48,098 nucleotides of DNA from Mogibacterium pumilum. Lineage in GTDB: Bacteria > Bacillota > Clostridia > Peptostreptococcales > Anaerovoracaceae. Below are positions 17,125 through 26,349 of this stretch, piece by piece. Made by a program: the position numbers and the translations under genes. Numbering within the stretch: the first letter of the stretch is position 1; every line of letters begins with the position of its first letter. Location: positions 629,393 through 677,490 of the forward strand of contig NZ_CP016199.1 in assembly GCF_002243385.1 (NCBI RefSeq), written 5' to 3'. A model generated the notes under the pieces. It was not told where the DNA came from, did no database searches, and saw only the letters and a list, made by a program, of their open reading frames with translations.

Positions 17125-18495
17125 CTAATCTTCCGTATGGGTAGGAACTGTATTATTTATATTTGATTCGATTGATGCAGCTGCTGCTCGCGCCGAAGAC
17201 CAGGCAAACTGGAGGTTGTAGCCGCCCGTGATGCCGTCTACATCAAGCATTTCTCCGATACAGTAGGTGTTTGGGACGGATTTGAGCTGCATCGATTTGC
17301 AGTCAAACTGGTCGAGGCGGAGGCCGCCGGCGGTGACGATGGCTTTGCTGAAGTCACCGCGCGATTCGATTTCGAATCGATCCTCCGTCAGGAGGATGGC
17401 GGCCTTGCGTGCGCTGCAAGCGGAACGCTTCGCCACTTCCTTGGCGAAGCGGCGCGGCAGGGCGAACTCTTTGGCAATGATAGACGCGAGTTCGCCGCTT
17501 TGCGCGGACTTGGTTCCAGAGTTTCTGCTTTGCGAGGATCCTGCTCCAGAACAGTCATTCGAAGTGAGCCTAGTCAGTGCGTCATCTCTACCCATACCTA
17601 TGTAGTTAATCAGTAGCCAACAGCCTGACTCAGCGTATTTGGATGAATTGAGAATAACTGGTCCAGTGAAATTATCATGGGCAAGAAGCAGACCACCGCT
17701 TAGTAGTACAAGACGCTTGCCGGACTTCGGATATATGCTGATTTCCACCTTGTCAAACGATATTCCAGACAGCTCGCCATACGGATATCCCTTTATCTCG
17801 AGTGGTGCAAGTGAAGGCTTTAGTTCTGTATGTTCAATTCCTAAACCTGCAGATATGACATCGAACATCGAGCCATCTGAACCACTTCTAGGGTATGACT
17901 TTCCGCCAGTTGCAATTACTAGGTTAGTGGCTTCATAATGAAACCTCTGACCGTCTGGAGCTTCGGCTACAACTATGTATTTGCAAACTTCTGAACTTGC
18001 TTCAGCTACATGAATTTCAATTACCTTTCTATTAGTAACTACCTTGAACCCATTTGATTCAGTTGCCTCTAAGAATGCATCCCTCACATCCTGTGCTCGC
18101 ATCGATTCTGGAAATATTCGGCCATCCTCATCAGTCACCGTCTTGACTCCACGCAATTCGAGAAAATCCACAAGGTCAGTATTGCTGTATTTATATAGAA
18201 TCTTGCGTATTGACCTTCCGGCGGCACCGTAGCAACTAGGAAAATCCTTGATGCTGCCTGCATGTGTGATATTGCAATGTCCGTGACCGCTCATCAGAAG
18301 CTTAGTTCCAATTCGAGATGAACCTTCGAGTATGATGCCGCCAGTCTTAAGATTGGTAGCGCACATCAGTCCAGCGGCGCCAGCCCCGATTATCAATGTT
18401 CCAGTGACGGGTATAGACGAAGCGATGGACGGAGTAGTCTCGCCGGTGGTTCCGAATTTAGTATTAAGTATTTTATCTGTGCTTTTTAAACTCAT
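17125..18495 (-). CDS. BaiN/HI0933-family NAD(P)/FAD-dependent oxidoreductase
   Basis: This 456-residue flavoprotein has an N-terminal FAD-binding Rossmann motif GTLIIGAGAAGLMCA (about 32-46), then LMSGHGHCNITH, a hallmark of the HI0933/YhiN/BaiN family, the LVIATGGKSYPRSGSDG segment (about 195-211) and the C-terminal AGGLRLDQFD and GEMLDVDGITGGYNLQFAWSSARAAA motifs. The family reduces unsaturated bonds, as in bile acid metabolism for BaiN, but the substrate here is unknown. Bases about 17290-17560 are visibly more GC-rich than the surroundings. The start is odd: an AGGAG site and an in-frame ATG AAA TTG AAA TAA precede the first usable ATG by 18 bases, so initiation may involve re-initiation. 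Confidence 0.9.
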   Translation of the reverse strand: MSLKSTDKILNTKFGTTGETTPSIASSIPVTGTLIIGAGAAGLMCATNLKTGGIILEGSSRIGTKLLMSGHGHCNITHAGSIKDFPSCYGAAGRSIRKILYKYSNTDLVDFLELRGVKTVTDEDGRIFPESMRAQDVRDAFLEATESNGFKVVTNRKVIEIHVAEASSEVCKYIVVAEAPDGQRFHYEATNLVIATGGKSYPRSGSDGSMFDVISAGLGIEHTELKPSLAPLEIKGYPYGELSGISFDKVEISIYPKSGKRLVLLSGGLLLAHDNFTGPVILNSSKYAESGCWLLINYIGMGRDDALTRLTSNDCSGAGSSQSRNSGTKSAQSGELASIIAKEFALPRRFAKEVAKRSACSARKAAILLTEDRFEIESRGDFSKAIVTAGGLRLDQFDCKSMQLKSVPNTYCIGEMLDVDGITGGYNLQFAWSSARAAAASIESNINNTVPTHTED

Positions 18496-18608
18496 AGCTT
18501 ATTTCAATTTCATCTCCTAGGTGTATAATGAGAATCACATAATTATAGCATAAGTTTCACTCGTTATTGGCACAGCAGTGCGGGGGGTGAATTTAAATAG
18601 GAGGTAAT

Positions 18609-19397
18609 GTGGGTATTAATATCAATGTTATATACGGAGTTATGATTCCGTTTCTCGGGACAATACTTGGCGCATTTTGCGTTTATTTTATGAAAAAAGA
18701 CCTCAGCAAAAGTGTTGAGCGTATGCTCAGCGGTTTTGCCGCAGGTGTAATGGTTGCCGCATCCATATGGAGTCTGCTTATTCCAGCGATGGAGGAAAGT
18801 GAAGGGCTCGGCAGACTAGCTTTTCTACCTGCGGTTATAGGCTTCTGGGTGGGAATAGGATTTCTCCTTCTTATGGATCACGTGATTCCACATATGCATG
18901 CTGTAACTAATGATGTTGAAGGTCCCAAGAGCAGACTGTCCAAGACGACCATGCTCGTACTCGCAGTGACGCTTCACAACATACCTGAAGGAATGGCGGT
19001 CGGCGTGGTATTTGCTGGCTGGATGACTGGTAATTCTGGAATCACACTTGGTGGTGCACTTGCGCTTGCAATCGGAATTGCAATTCAAAACTTTCCTGAA
19101 GGTGCGATTATCTCTATGCCGCTTTATTCTGCGGGATCCTCGAGACATCGTGCATTTAGAAATGGCGTACTATCAGGCGTGGTTGAACCGATAGGGGCGA
19201 TATTGACGATACTTTTTGCACAGGCGCTTACGCTGATACTTCCTTATATGCTCAGCTTTGCGGCTGGTGCGATGCTCTATGTAGTAGTAGAAGAACTGAT
19301 ACCGGAGATGTCAGAGGGAGAACACTCGCATAGCGGGGTACTGATGTTCGCTGTGGGATTCTCTATCATGATGACTCTTGACGTGACACTCGCTTAA
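18609..19397 (+). CDS. ZIP-family metal transporter
   Basis: This 262-residue polytopic membrane protein has about eight hydrophobic segments. The metal-binding helices carry LHNIPEGMAVGV (about 119-130) and IQNFPEGAI (about 157-165), the paired motifs typical of bacterial GufA/ZupT-type ZIP importers of zinc or other divalent metals. The start is GTG at 18609 with AGGAGG six bases upstream; the next part reads VIYGVMIPFLGTILG as in the family. A TATAAT at 18524-18529 is a likely -10 element for divergent expression from the flavoprotein gene. Zinc is the most likely substrate but this is inferred. Confidence 0.92.
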   Translation: MGININVIYGVMIPFLGTILGAFCVYFMKKDLSKSVERMLSGFAAGVMVAASIWSLLIPAMEESEGLGRLAFLPAVIGFWVGIGFLLLMDHVIPHMHAVTNDVEGPKSRLSKTTMLVLAVTLHNIPEGMAVGVVFAGWMTGNSGITLGGALALAIGIAIQNFPEGAIISMPLYSAGSSRHRAFRNGVLSGVVEPIGAILTILFAQALTLILPYMLSFAAGAMLYVVVEELIPEMSEGEHSHSGVLMFAVGFSIMMTLDVTLA

Positions 19398-19412
19398 GAG
19401 AGGGTGGGAGAC

Positions 19413-19988
19413 ATGAGTATTTCAAGTATTGTAGAGAAGATAAAATCAGATGAGAGAAATGTTGAATATACAGAGCGAGGTATTCCGCCTATTTTCCAGC
19501 TCAATGAGGGAGCAAAGATTCTCATAATCGGGCAGGCTCCTGGTCGCAAGGTGGAAGAATCGCAGATTCCTTTTGACGATAAGTCGGGAGAGAAACTAAT
19601 CACGTGGATGGGCATAGATAGGGAAACTTTCTATTCCGACAAAATTGCGATTTTACCGATGGACTTCTACTATCCAGGAAAGGGCAAAACGGGAGATTTA
19701 CCTCCAAGAAAGTTTATTGCTGAGGAGTATCACCGTGATCTCTTAGCTGAACTAGGTGATGTGCAGATGACGATTCTGATTGGAAAGTATGCGATGGCTT
19801 ATTATCTGAAAGGCGATATGAAGTGCAATCTGACTGAGACAGTAAGGTGCTTCGCGGAATACCTGCCAAATTACTTCCCAATAGTTCATCCGAGTCCACT
19901 CAACTTTCGTTGGCAGGCAAAAAATCCGTGGTTTATGGAAGAGGTTGTGCCAGCACTTGAGAGAAGAGTTGCGGATATACTGGGATAA
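19413..19988 (+). CDS. Uracil-DNA glycosylase family protein
   Basis: This protein of about 191 residues has the UDG-superfamily motifs LIIGQAPGRKVEES (first motif, about residues 34-47) and VHPSPLNF (second motif, about 160-167), with KIAILPMDFYYPGKG between them. It is probably a base-excision or uracil-recognition protein, but the motif 1 sequence GQAPG differs from the classical catalytic GQDPY, so activity is uncertain. A GTG at 19404 is also in frame; the ATG at 19413 is preferred because it sits at a better distance from GAGAGGG. It follows the ZIP gene by 15 bases. Confidence 0.85.
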   Translation: MSISSIVEKIKSDERNVEYTERGIPPIFQLNEGAKILIIGQAPGRKVEESQIPFDDKSGEKLITWMGIDRETFYSDKIAILPMDFYYPGKGKTGDLPPRKFIAEEYHRDLLAELGDVQMTILIGKYAMAYYLKGDMKCNLTETVRCFAEYLPNYFPIVHPSPLNFRWQAKNPWFMEEVVPALERRVADILG

Positions 19989-20083
19989 CATTAAGCAAAT
20001 TGATTGACTTAGATTAACTTCTTAGCTTCATTGATTTATAGATTGACATTTAATAAGACTAATATATATGTACGGAGGGTAAA

Positions 20084-21214
20084 ATGGACGTTAGATACAA
20101 GCTAGGCTTCGGCCTTATGAGGCTGCCGATGACTAACCCGGACGATGCGGGAAGCATCGATATTGATGAAAGCGGACGCATGGCAGATTCATTTATTGAA
20201 CAGGGGTTTACTTACTTTGATACGGCGTGGATGTACCACAACAAGCAGAGCGAGCCAGCGACAAAAGAATTCCTAGTTAAGCGACACGATAGAAGCGAGT
20301 ACACGCTTGCTACCAAGATGCATGCGGGATTTTTTAATACGGAAGAGGAGCGTGATGCATACTTTGAGGCGCAGCTCGAAAAGACTGGTGCAGGCTATTT
20401 CGATTACTACCTGCTCCATGACGTAGGACGCGAGAACATCGATAAATTCAGGGAGCTTCACTGTTTCGAATACCTTAAGGCGAAGAAGGAAGCGGGCATC
20501 ATCAAGCACCTAGGATTCTCGTCACACGAGGATGCGGAGCATGTGGACAAGTTTCTCACTGAATATCCAGAATTTGAGTTCATCCAGCTGCAGATCAACT
20601 ATCTCGATTGGGATAGCGAGGGAGTCCAGTCGAGGCGCTGCTATGAGGCGGCGGTAAAACATGGAATGGATGTTGTGGTGATGGAGCCGGTCAAGGGTGG
20701 AATCCTTGCAAATGTTCCTCCTGAAGCCGAAGCTCTCCTCAAGGCGCACCGTCCCGATATGTCCGTCGCTTCTTGGGCGATCCGTTTCGTTGCTAGCCTT
20801 GAAAATGTAAAAGTAGTTCTTAGCGGCATGAGCAGTATGGAGCAGCTACTCGATAACACTTCATATATGAAGGCTTTTGAACCACTTTCTCTAGAGGAGT
20901 ACGAGATTATAGATAAGGTTGTTGAGATAATCAACAGCTCTATCAGTATCCCATGTACAGCATGTTCTTACTGCACTGAGGGATGTCCTGTAAATATTCC
21001 TATTCCACGTTACTTCTCTTTATATAACACGGATATGTATGAGAGTAGCGATAGCGAGTGGACGCCGCAGTGCGAGTACTATGAGAGAACGGCGATGACT
21101 TTTGGCAAAGCGAGTGACTGTATCGCCTGTGGTCAGTGTGAGGCAATCTGTCCACAGCACTTACCTATAATCAAGAACCTTGAGATGGTGGCGGAGCACT
21201 TCGAGACAGAGTAA
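20084..21214 (+). CDS. Aldo/keto reductase with C-terminal 4Fe-4S ferredoxin domain
   Basis: The 376-residue protein has an aldo/keto reductase barrel (about 1-280): LGFGLMRLP at the N-terminus, FDTAWMYHN with the catalytic Asp/Tyr, Lys in LATKMHAG, and HDVGREN. The C-terminal part carries two cysteine clusters, [12 protein letters not shown] (about 287-298) and [12 protein letters not shown] (about 347-358), each able to bind a 4Fe-4S centre. Such fusions are common in Clostridia and are thought to couple a carbonyl reduction to ferredoxin-type electron flow. GGAGGG precedes the ATG. The substrate is not evident. Confidence 0.93.
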   Translation: MDVRYKLGFGLMRLPMTNPDDAGSIDIDESGRMADSFIEQGFTYFDTAWMYHNKQSEPATKEFLVKRHDRSEYTLATKMHAGFFNTEEERDAYFEAQLEKTGAGYFDYYLLHDVGRENIDKFRELHCFEYLKAKKEAGIIKHLGFSSHEDAEHVDKFLTEYPEFEFIQLQINYLDWDSEGVQSRRCYEAAVKHGMDVVVMEPVKGGILANVPPEAEALLKAHRPDMSVASWAIRFVASLENVKVVLSGMSSMEQLLDNTSYMKAFEPLSLEEYEIIDKVVEIINSSISIPCTACSYCTEGCPVNIPIPRYFSLYNTDMYESSDSEWTPQCEYYERTAMTFGKASDCIACGQCEAICPQHLPIIKNLEMVAEHFETE

Positions 21215-21263
21215 GTGGTTTCGTTGTTATGACAAAACACTAATAGTTATTAAAAAATGCAGT

Positions 21264-21296
21264 AAAGCCGATAGTAGATTGTGTCGTCGGCTTTTT
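21264..21296 (+). terminator. Terminator after the aldo/keto reductase gene
   Basis: Stem AAAGCCGA (21264-21271) / TCGGCTTT (21287-21294) with a 15-base loop, ending in TTTTT. Confidence 0.75.
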
Positions 21297-21356
21297 GCAT
21301 GAATGCATATGTGAGAAGTATGGAGAAAAACACATTTTAAAGATAGTTAGAGTTCC

Positions 21357-21385
21357 TTGACATATAGGGGTATGGGGTATATGCT
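21357..21385 (+). promoter_or_regulatory. Copper-operon promoter with CsoR-like operator in the spacer
   Basis: A perfect -35 TTGACA (21357-21362), 17-base spacer and -10 TATGCT (21380-21385). The spacer and -10 contain two GGGGTAT blocks (AGGGGTATGGGGTAT), whose complement ATACCCCATACCCCT resembles the C/G-run operators of CsoR repressors. csoR is the first gene behind it. Confidence 0.65.
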
Positions 21386-21505
21386 CAAGTCATAGTACAG
21401 CAACAATAAACGATGTAAAAATGCAACCCACTGCGAATAATCGAGATTCTGCGAATGAACACATGATGATTTTGAAGATGGGAATTTATCATACTAGGAG
21501 GGGAT

Positions 21506-21799
21506 ATGGCCGAACTATCTGAACGTCGCCGTGAGCGGTCACACATGGAATACAGGAATCTGATGAATAGGCTGAAGAGGATCGAAGGTCAGATCAGGGG
21601 TATCGAAGGCATGCTAGAGAAGGATGCATATTGTCCAGATATCTTGATTCAGGTGTCTTCTGTAAACAGCGCACTCAATAGCTTCAATAAAGAACTGATG
21701 GCGAGTCACATTAGGGGATGTGTTGCCAATGACATAAGAAACGGTGACGATGAAGTCATTGACGAACTCGTTAAGGTCATGCAGAAGCTGATGAAATAG
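21506..21799 (+). CDS. csoR: Copper-sensing repressor CsoR
   Basis: This 97-residue all-helical protein belongs to the CsoR/RcnR family (RLKRIEGQIRGIEGMLE, about 19-35). The copper fingerprint Cys-His-Cys is present as C43 (DAYCPDIL), H68 and C72 (SHIRGC), which points to Cu(I) and not Ni or formaldehyde sensing. CsoR represses copper export genes until Cu(I) binds. The gene starts after GGAGGGG, lies 16 bases before copA and has an operator-like promoter upstream, the usual autoregulated arrangement. Confidence 0.95.
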   Translation: MAELSERRRERSHMEYRNLMNRLKRIEGQIRGIEGMLEKDAYCPDILIQVSSVNSALNSFNKELMASHIRGCVANDIRNGDDEVIDELVKVMQKLMK

Positions 21800-21815
21800 A
21801 GTAAAAGGGAGAATT

Positions 21816-24476
21816 TTGATGGATAAATATAATATCACAGGCATGAGCTGTGCTGCTTGTCAAGCGCATGTGGAGAAGGCGGTCGGCAAGGTTCCGGGGG
21901 TAGAATCTGTTTCCGTAAGCCTGCTCACCAACTCTATGGGTGTAGAGGGAAGTGCAACGAGTGAAGATGTAATAAAGGCTGTAGAAGATGCGGGATATGG
22001 AGCAAGCAGAGAAGCAGCAGAGGAGGCTAAGTCTTCTGTGAATCATCTTGAGGCTCAGGAAAAAGCTCTCGAGGATAAGGAGAGCCCGTTACTTAAACGA
22101 AGACTGGTGTCATCGGTAGTTTTTTTGGTTGTACTCATGTATTTCTCGATGGGACACACCATGCTGCATCTATCGCTGCCTAAATTCTTGGATGGAAATC
22201 ATATAGGAATTACAGTTATCCAGATGGTGCTGGCAGCGATAATCATGTTTATCAACAAGAAGTTCTTTGTCAGCGGCTGGAAGAGCGTTCGTTCAGGTGC
22301 ACCCAATATGGATACACTTGTCGCTATGGGTTCTATGACATCGTTCCTATGGAGTTTCTATATGCTCATGCAGATGACAAGGGACGTAACAGACGGTAAT
22401 ACCAAAGCGGTTATGGCTGGTATGCACAACCTGTACTTTGAATCGGCGGCGATGATAGTGACGCTGATTACTGTTGGAAAACTCTTAGAAGCTCTATCTA
22501 AAGGCAGGACTACTGATGCGCTAAAGAGCCTGATGAAGCTAGCTCCAAAGACTGCAATTATAGAGCGTGATGGAGCTGAAGTCGAAGTGCCGATTGAGGA
22601 AGTAAAAATTGGCGATATTTTCACAGTAAGACCTGGAGAAAGCATCCCTGTAGACGGAGTGATTATTGAGGGTGGTACTGCGATAGACGAGTCGGCACTC
22701 ACCGGTGAAAGTGTTCCAATCGATAAGTTGATAGGCGACGAGGTGTCGGCAGCTACGATAAATAGAACGGGATTTATAAGGGCTGAGGCTACTCGTGTCG
22801 GAGAAGACACTACGTTATCGCAGATCATCAAGATGGTGAGTGATGCTGCGGCTACAAAGGCTCCAATTGCAAAGATTGCAGACAGGGTATCGGGCGTATT
22901 CGTTCCGTTAGTAATCATAACTGCGGTGATTGTGACGCTAATCTGGATATTTGCAGGACAGCCATTTGGATATGCCCTAGCTAGGGGAATCGCTGTTCTC
23001 GTCGTGAGCTGCCCTTGTGCGCTGGGCCTGGCAACGCCAGTAGCAATTATGGTTGGCAGCGGTCTCGGAGCCAAGAACGGAATACTATTCAAGACTGCTA
23101 GCTCTCTCGAGGAGACGGGGAGAATTCAGATAGTCGCTCTCGACAAGACGGGAACTATCACCAAGGGAGAACCAACAGTTACTGATATAAAACCTGCAGA
23201 GGGCGTAACATTAGCTCAGCTGATCAACATTGCAAATGCTCTCGAAGCTAGAAGCGAGCACCCTTTCGCATTAGCTATAACTCGCTACTTTAACGAGAAT
23301 CGCGATGAGCATCAGCTGGCAGATATTGAGATAGAGGACTTCGAAGCGGTATCGGGAAAAGGCATCTATGCAAGGCTTGCGGGAGCTGGCTCGAAGGGTG
23401 AGCTCTTTGCAGGAAGCGTAAGATATATTTCTGGAATCGTGGAAGTTCCTGAAGAGATGAAGAGAGAGGCTGAATCGCTTGCGAGTCAGGGCAAGACTCC
23501 GCTGTTATTTGCAGGCGGGAGGAAGCTCATAGGTATGATAGCCGTAGCGGATACGGTTAAGGACGACAGCAGAAGCGCAATTGCTGATATGAAGAGGCAA
23601 GGACTCAAGGTCGTGATGATTACAGGCGACAATGAGAGAACGGCAGAAACAATAGGTAAACAGGCTGGCATAGACTATGTCGCATCAGGAGTGCTACCAG
23701 ATGGCAAGGAGAAACTTATCAAAGAACTAGGTGAGCTTGGCAAAGTCGCGATGGTAGGAGATGGAATAAACGATGCGCCAGCACTAACCCAGGCTAATGT
23801 AGGAATCGCTATTGGGGCGGGCGCTGATGTTGCGGTTGATGCGGCGGATGTAGTACTGATGAATAGCAGGCTCTCCGATGTGGCGGCTGCAATCAGGCTA
23901 AGCAGGGCAACGCTCAGAAACATTCACGAAAATTTATTCTGGGCATTCTTCTACAATATTCTGCTGATTCCACTTGCAGCCGGTGCATACGTTCATTTCA
24001 TGAAAGGCTGGTCGATGAATCCGATGTGGGGAGCAGCCGCGATGAGTATATCAAGCTTCTGCGTGTGCATGAATGCACTTAGACTAAACATGTTCAAGGT
24101 TCACAATTCTCACCACGATAAAAGAAGTAAACATGTAATCGATGGGGCAAAGCTAAATTCTATTATCGGTATAACGGCCGAAAGCATAGAAAGTGACGAG
24201 AATCCGGGAGATGACAAAGGTAAAAATTTACATGAAGTTAAAGAAAATTTAAAGGAGGATATAGTTATGGAGAAGACTATGAAAATCGAAGGTATGATGT
24301 GTGGACACTGTGAGGCGACTGTAAAGAAGGCGCTTGAGACACTTGAAGGAGTCGCTGCAGCGGAGGTTAGTCATGAGACAGGTAATGCTGTAGTCGAGTT
24401 AAAAGAAGAGGTTCAGGATGATGTACTGCAGAAAGCTGTAGAAGATAAAGATTATAAAGTTCTATCTATTGAATAA
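21816..24476 (+). CDS. copA: Copper-exporting P-type ATPase CopA with fused C-terminal CopZ-like domain
   Basis: The 886-residue ATPase starts with a heavy-metal-associated domain (C12 and C15 in GMSCAACQ), then eight membrane segments, the A-domain loop TGES, the CPC metal site C399-P-C401 in SCPCALGLATP, the phosphorylation site D443 in DKTGTITKG, and GDGINDAP near 648-655. It pumps Cu(I) out using ATP. Unusually, after the last membrane helix a hydrophilic linker (about 765-816) leads to a second HMA domain with C829 and C832 (GMMCGHCEA) that looks like a free CopZ chaperone. The linker encodes a full Shine-Dalgarno site and ATG for that domain. Confidence 0.95.
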   Translation: MMDKYNITGMSCAACQAHVEKAVGKVPGVESVSVSLLTNSMGVEGSATSEDVIKAVEDAGYGASREAAEEAKSSVNHLEAQEKALEDKESPLLKRRLVSSVVFLVVLMYFSMGHTMLHLSLPKFLDGNHIGITVIQMVLAAIIMFINKKFFVSGWKSVRSGAPNMDTLVAMGSMTSFLWSFYMLMQMTRDVTDGNTKAVMAGMHNLYFESAAMIVTLITVGKLLEALSKGRTTDALKSLMKLAPKTAIIERDGAEVEVPIEEVKIGDIFTVRPGESIPVDGVIIEGGTAIDESALTGESVPIDKLIGDEVSAATINRTGFIRAEATRVGEDTTLSQIIKMVSDAAATKAPIAKIADRVSGVFVPLVIITAVIVTLIWIFAGQPFGYALARGIAVLVVSCPCALGLATPVAIMVGSGLGAKNGILFKTASSLEETGRIQIVALDKTGTITKGEPTVTDIKPAEGVTLAQLINIANALEARSEHPFALAITRYFNENRDEHQLADIEIEDFEAVSGKGIYARLAGAGSKGELFAGSVRYISGIVEVPEEMKREAESLASQGKTPLLFAGGRKLIGMIAVADTVKDDSRSAIADMKRQGLKVVMITGDNERTAETIGKQAGIDYVASGVLPDGKEKLIKELGELGKVAMVGDGINDAPALTQANVGIAIGAGADVAVDAADVVLMNSRLSDVAAAIRLSRATLRNIHENLFWAFFYNILLIPLAAGAYVHFMKGWSMNPMWGAAAMSISSFCVCMNALRLNMFKVHNSHHDKRSKHVIDGAKLNSIIGITAESIESDENPGDDKGKNLHEVKENLKEDIVMEKTMKIEGMMCGHCEATVKKALETLEGVAAAEVSHETGNAVVELKEEVQDDVLQKAVEDKDYKVLSIE
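24267..24476 (+). CDS. copZ: Possible internally initiated CopZ-like copper chaperone
   Basis: Within copA and in the same frame, AAAGGAGG (24251-24258) is followed eight bases later by ATG at 24267. Translation from there gives a complete 69-residue HMA protein, starting MEKTMKIEGMMCGHCEA and ending at the copA stop. Size and sequence match a stand-alone CopZ chaperone that carries Cu(I) to CopA. The site is as good as any ribosome binding site in the window, so both a fused and a free form may be made. Alternatively the site is a relic of a recent copA-copZ fusion. The free product is inferred, not shown. Confidence 0.55.
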   Translation: MEKTMKIEGMMCGHCEATVKKALETLEGVAAAEVSHETGNAVVELKEEVQDDVLQKAVEDKDYKVLSIE

Positions 24477-24549
24477 TAATCTGGTGTGTTACAATTAGCT
24501 TGTATACGGCTAAAGTCGTTAGACATTAAAGGTAAGAGGAGAGGTAATT

Positions 24550-25740
24550 ATGATCGCAAAAAGTATGGAACCCTTTCTAGCGGGTAGCTCAGTTATCAGA
24601 GCTATGTTTGAAGAGGGCAAGAAGATGGCAAAGGTGTACGGAGCAGAGAACGTTTACGACTTCAGTGTTGGAAACCCTGGACTACACCCACCAAAGGAAT
24701 ACAGAGAAGCTATCAACTACGTTAACAACGAGATGGATCCACATCTAGTTCATGGCTATATGCCTAACGCTGGATTTGAGTCGACAAGAACAGCAGTAGC
24801 TGAGAATCTCAACAAGAGATTCGGATCCGAGTTCACTGCAGAAAATATTATCATGACTGTTGGAGCAGGTTCTTCAATCAACGTAATCATGAAGACTATC
24901 TTTGACCCGGGCGATAAGCAGGTTGTATTTGCACCTTACTTCGTTGAGTATGCAAACTGGGCTAGCAACTATCACGCAGAGACAGTAGTTGTTCCTCCGA
25001 ATGAGGAAAGTGGATTCGAGCCAGATCCTGAGGCGCTCAAGAAGGCTCTTGATCCAAAGGTTAAGGTAGTAATCATCAACAACCCTAACAACCCAACAGG
25101 AGCAATTTACTCCCGCGAGACTCTCGAGAAAATCGCAGAGGTTCTCAAGGAAGCGGAGAAGGAATTTGGACACCCAATTTACATAATCACTGATGAGCCA
25201 TACAGAGAGCTCGTATACGTAGATAAGGAAATCGTATTCATTCCAGACCTATATGACAACACTATCATCGCTTACTCTTGGTCGAAGTCACTTTCGATTC
25301 CTGGAGACAGACTAGGATACCTCGCCGTATCTCCAAAGTCTGACAACGTTGAGGAGTTCATGGCAGCTGCAACTGTTGCTAACCGTATCTCTGGAGATAC
25401 TAACGCTCCGTCGATTATTCAGCTGGCAGTTGAGAGATGCCTAGATGCACAGGTTGATATTCCATACTACAAGAAGAATGCTGAAGATCTATACAAAATC
25501 GTAACAGAAGCAGGTTTCACAGCAGTTGTACCACAGGGTGCATTCTACCTATGGGTTAAGTCACCAGTTGCAGATGAGAAGGAGCTTGTCGCTGCAGCTA
25601 AAGAGGAGAGAATTCTTGCAGTACCTGGAAGCGCATTTGCTTGCCCTGGATACATCAGACTTTCTTTCTGTATCGCAAACGAGACTATCCAGAGATCAGC
25701 TGAATCATTTGCAAAGCTAGGAAAGAAGTACTTCGGGTAA
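24550..25740 (+). CDS. PLP-dependent class I/II aminotransferase
   Basis: This 396-residue fold-type I enzyme has the PLP-binding lysine K246 in YSWSKSLSIPGDRLGY, NPNNPTGAIYS (about 178) and the conserved Asp/Tyr of ITDEPYREL (about 212). It resembles the aspartate-type or generic pyridoxal aminotransferases of Clostridia (SVGNPGLHPPKEY at the N-terminus). The amino donor cannot be told. GGAGAGG precedes the start. The gene lies alone between copA and luxS and uses optimal-looking codons, suggesting good expression. Confidence 0.92.
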   Translation: MIAKSMEPFLAGSSVIRAMFEEGKKMAKVYGAENVYDFSVGNPGLHPPKEYREAINYVNNEMDPHLVHGYMPNAGFESTRTAVAENLNKRFGSEFTAENIIMTVGAGSSINVIMKTIFDPGDKQVVFAPYFVEYANWASNYHAETVVVPPNEESGFEPDPEALKKALDPKVKVVIINNPNNPTGAIYSRETLEKIAEVLKEAEKEFGHPIYIITDEPYRELVYVDKEIVFIPDLYDNTIIAYSWSKSLSIPGDRLGYLAVSPKSDNVEEFMAAATVANRISGDTNAPSIIQLAVERCLDAQVDIPYYKKNAEDLYKIVTEAGFTAVVPQGAFYLWVKSPVADEKELVAAAKEERILAVPGSAFACPGYIRLSFCIANETIQRSAESFAKLGKKYFG

Positions 25741-25815
25741 ACTTTGACACGAAGATGTGGCACAGCAACTTTCGATAAACCTACGTTATAGACGAAAACT
25801 TCAGAATTGTGATAA

Positions 25816-25850
25816 AATAAGCGTGCGAGGCGGTGCTTCGCGCGCTTATT
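25816..25850 (+). terminator. Strong hairpin between aminotransferase and luxS
   Basis: Arms beginning AATAAGCGTGCGA (25816-25828) and ending CGCGCGCTTATT (to 25850) pair over 13 positions with one G-U. The tail ATTATTATG is only moderately T-rich, so it may be a terminator or a luxS leader hairpin; luxS starts 23 bases later. Confidence 0.5.
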
Positions 25851-25872
25851 ATTATGAAGAGAGGATGCTCCG

Positions 25873-26349
25873 ATGGAAAAGATGGAGAGAATTGCCAGTT
25901 TTAACGTAAATCATGATACCCTTCAGAAAGGAATGTACGTTTCGAGAATAGATGGAGATGTGGTAACTTACGATATCAGAATGAAGAGACCTAATATGGG
26001 TGACTACGTTTCAAACGAGGCACTACATACCTTTGAACATCTATTTGCAACATATGCTAGGAATAGCGAGATTTCAGACAAGATAATATATATCGGACCT
26101 ATGGGCTGCAGGACTGGATTCTATCTGTTGATGAGAGATACAGCTACTGGACAGCAGGCTATTAACCTAGCGAGGCAGTCGTTTAAATTCATAGCCGAGT
26201 ACAAAGGTGAGATACCCGGAGCAGCAAAGAACGAGTGCGGCAACAGCGAGGAGCATGACCTTGAAGCGGCGAGAGCAGTGGCGGTAGATATGGTAGAAGT
26301 TCTCAAGGATTGGAATGAGGAGAAGTTAAATTATGACTATGAAGGATAA
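25873..26349 (+). CDS. luxS: S-ribosylhomocysteine lyase LuxS
   Basis: LuxS cleaves S-ribosylhomocysteine to homocysteine and the AI-2 precursor DPD. The 158-residue length is usual. The metal ligands are H52 and H56 with catalytic E55 in HTFEH, and C122 in NECGNSEEHD; the family phrases YIGPMGCRTGFYLL and ASFNVNHD are present. GAGAGGA precedes the ATG. It overlaps the nucleosidase gene by 17 bases, which places the two successive steps of S-adenosylhomocysteine recycling in one operon. Confidence 0.97.
   Translation: MEKMERIASFNVNHDTLQKGMYVSRIDGDVVTYDIRMKRPNMGDYVSNEALHTFEHLFATYARNSEISDKIIYIGPMGCRTGFYLLMRDTATGQQAINLARQSFKFIAEYKGEIPGAAKNECGNSEEHDLEAARAVAVDMVEVLKDWNEEKLNYDYEG

Noticed and set aside
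20043-20070. TTGACA-16-TATATG promoter before the aldo/keto reductase gene
   Set aside because: The transcript would begin almost at the start codon and lose the GGAGGG ribosome binding site.
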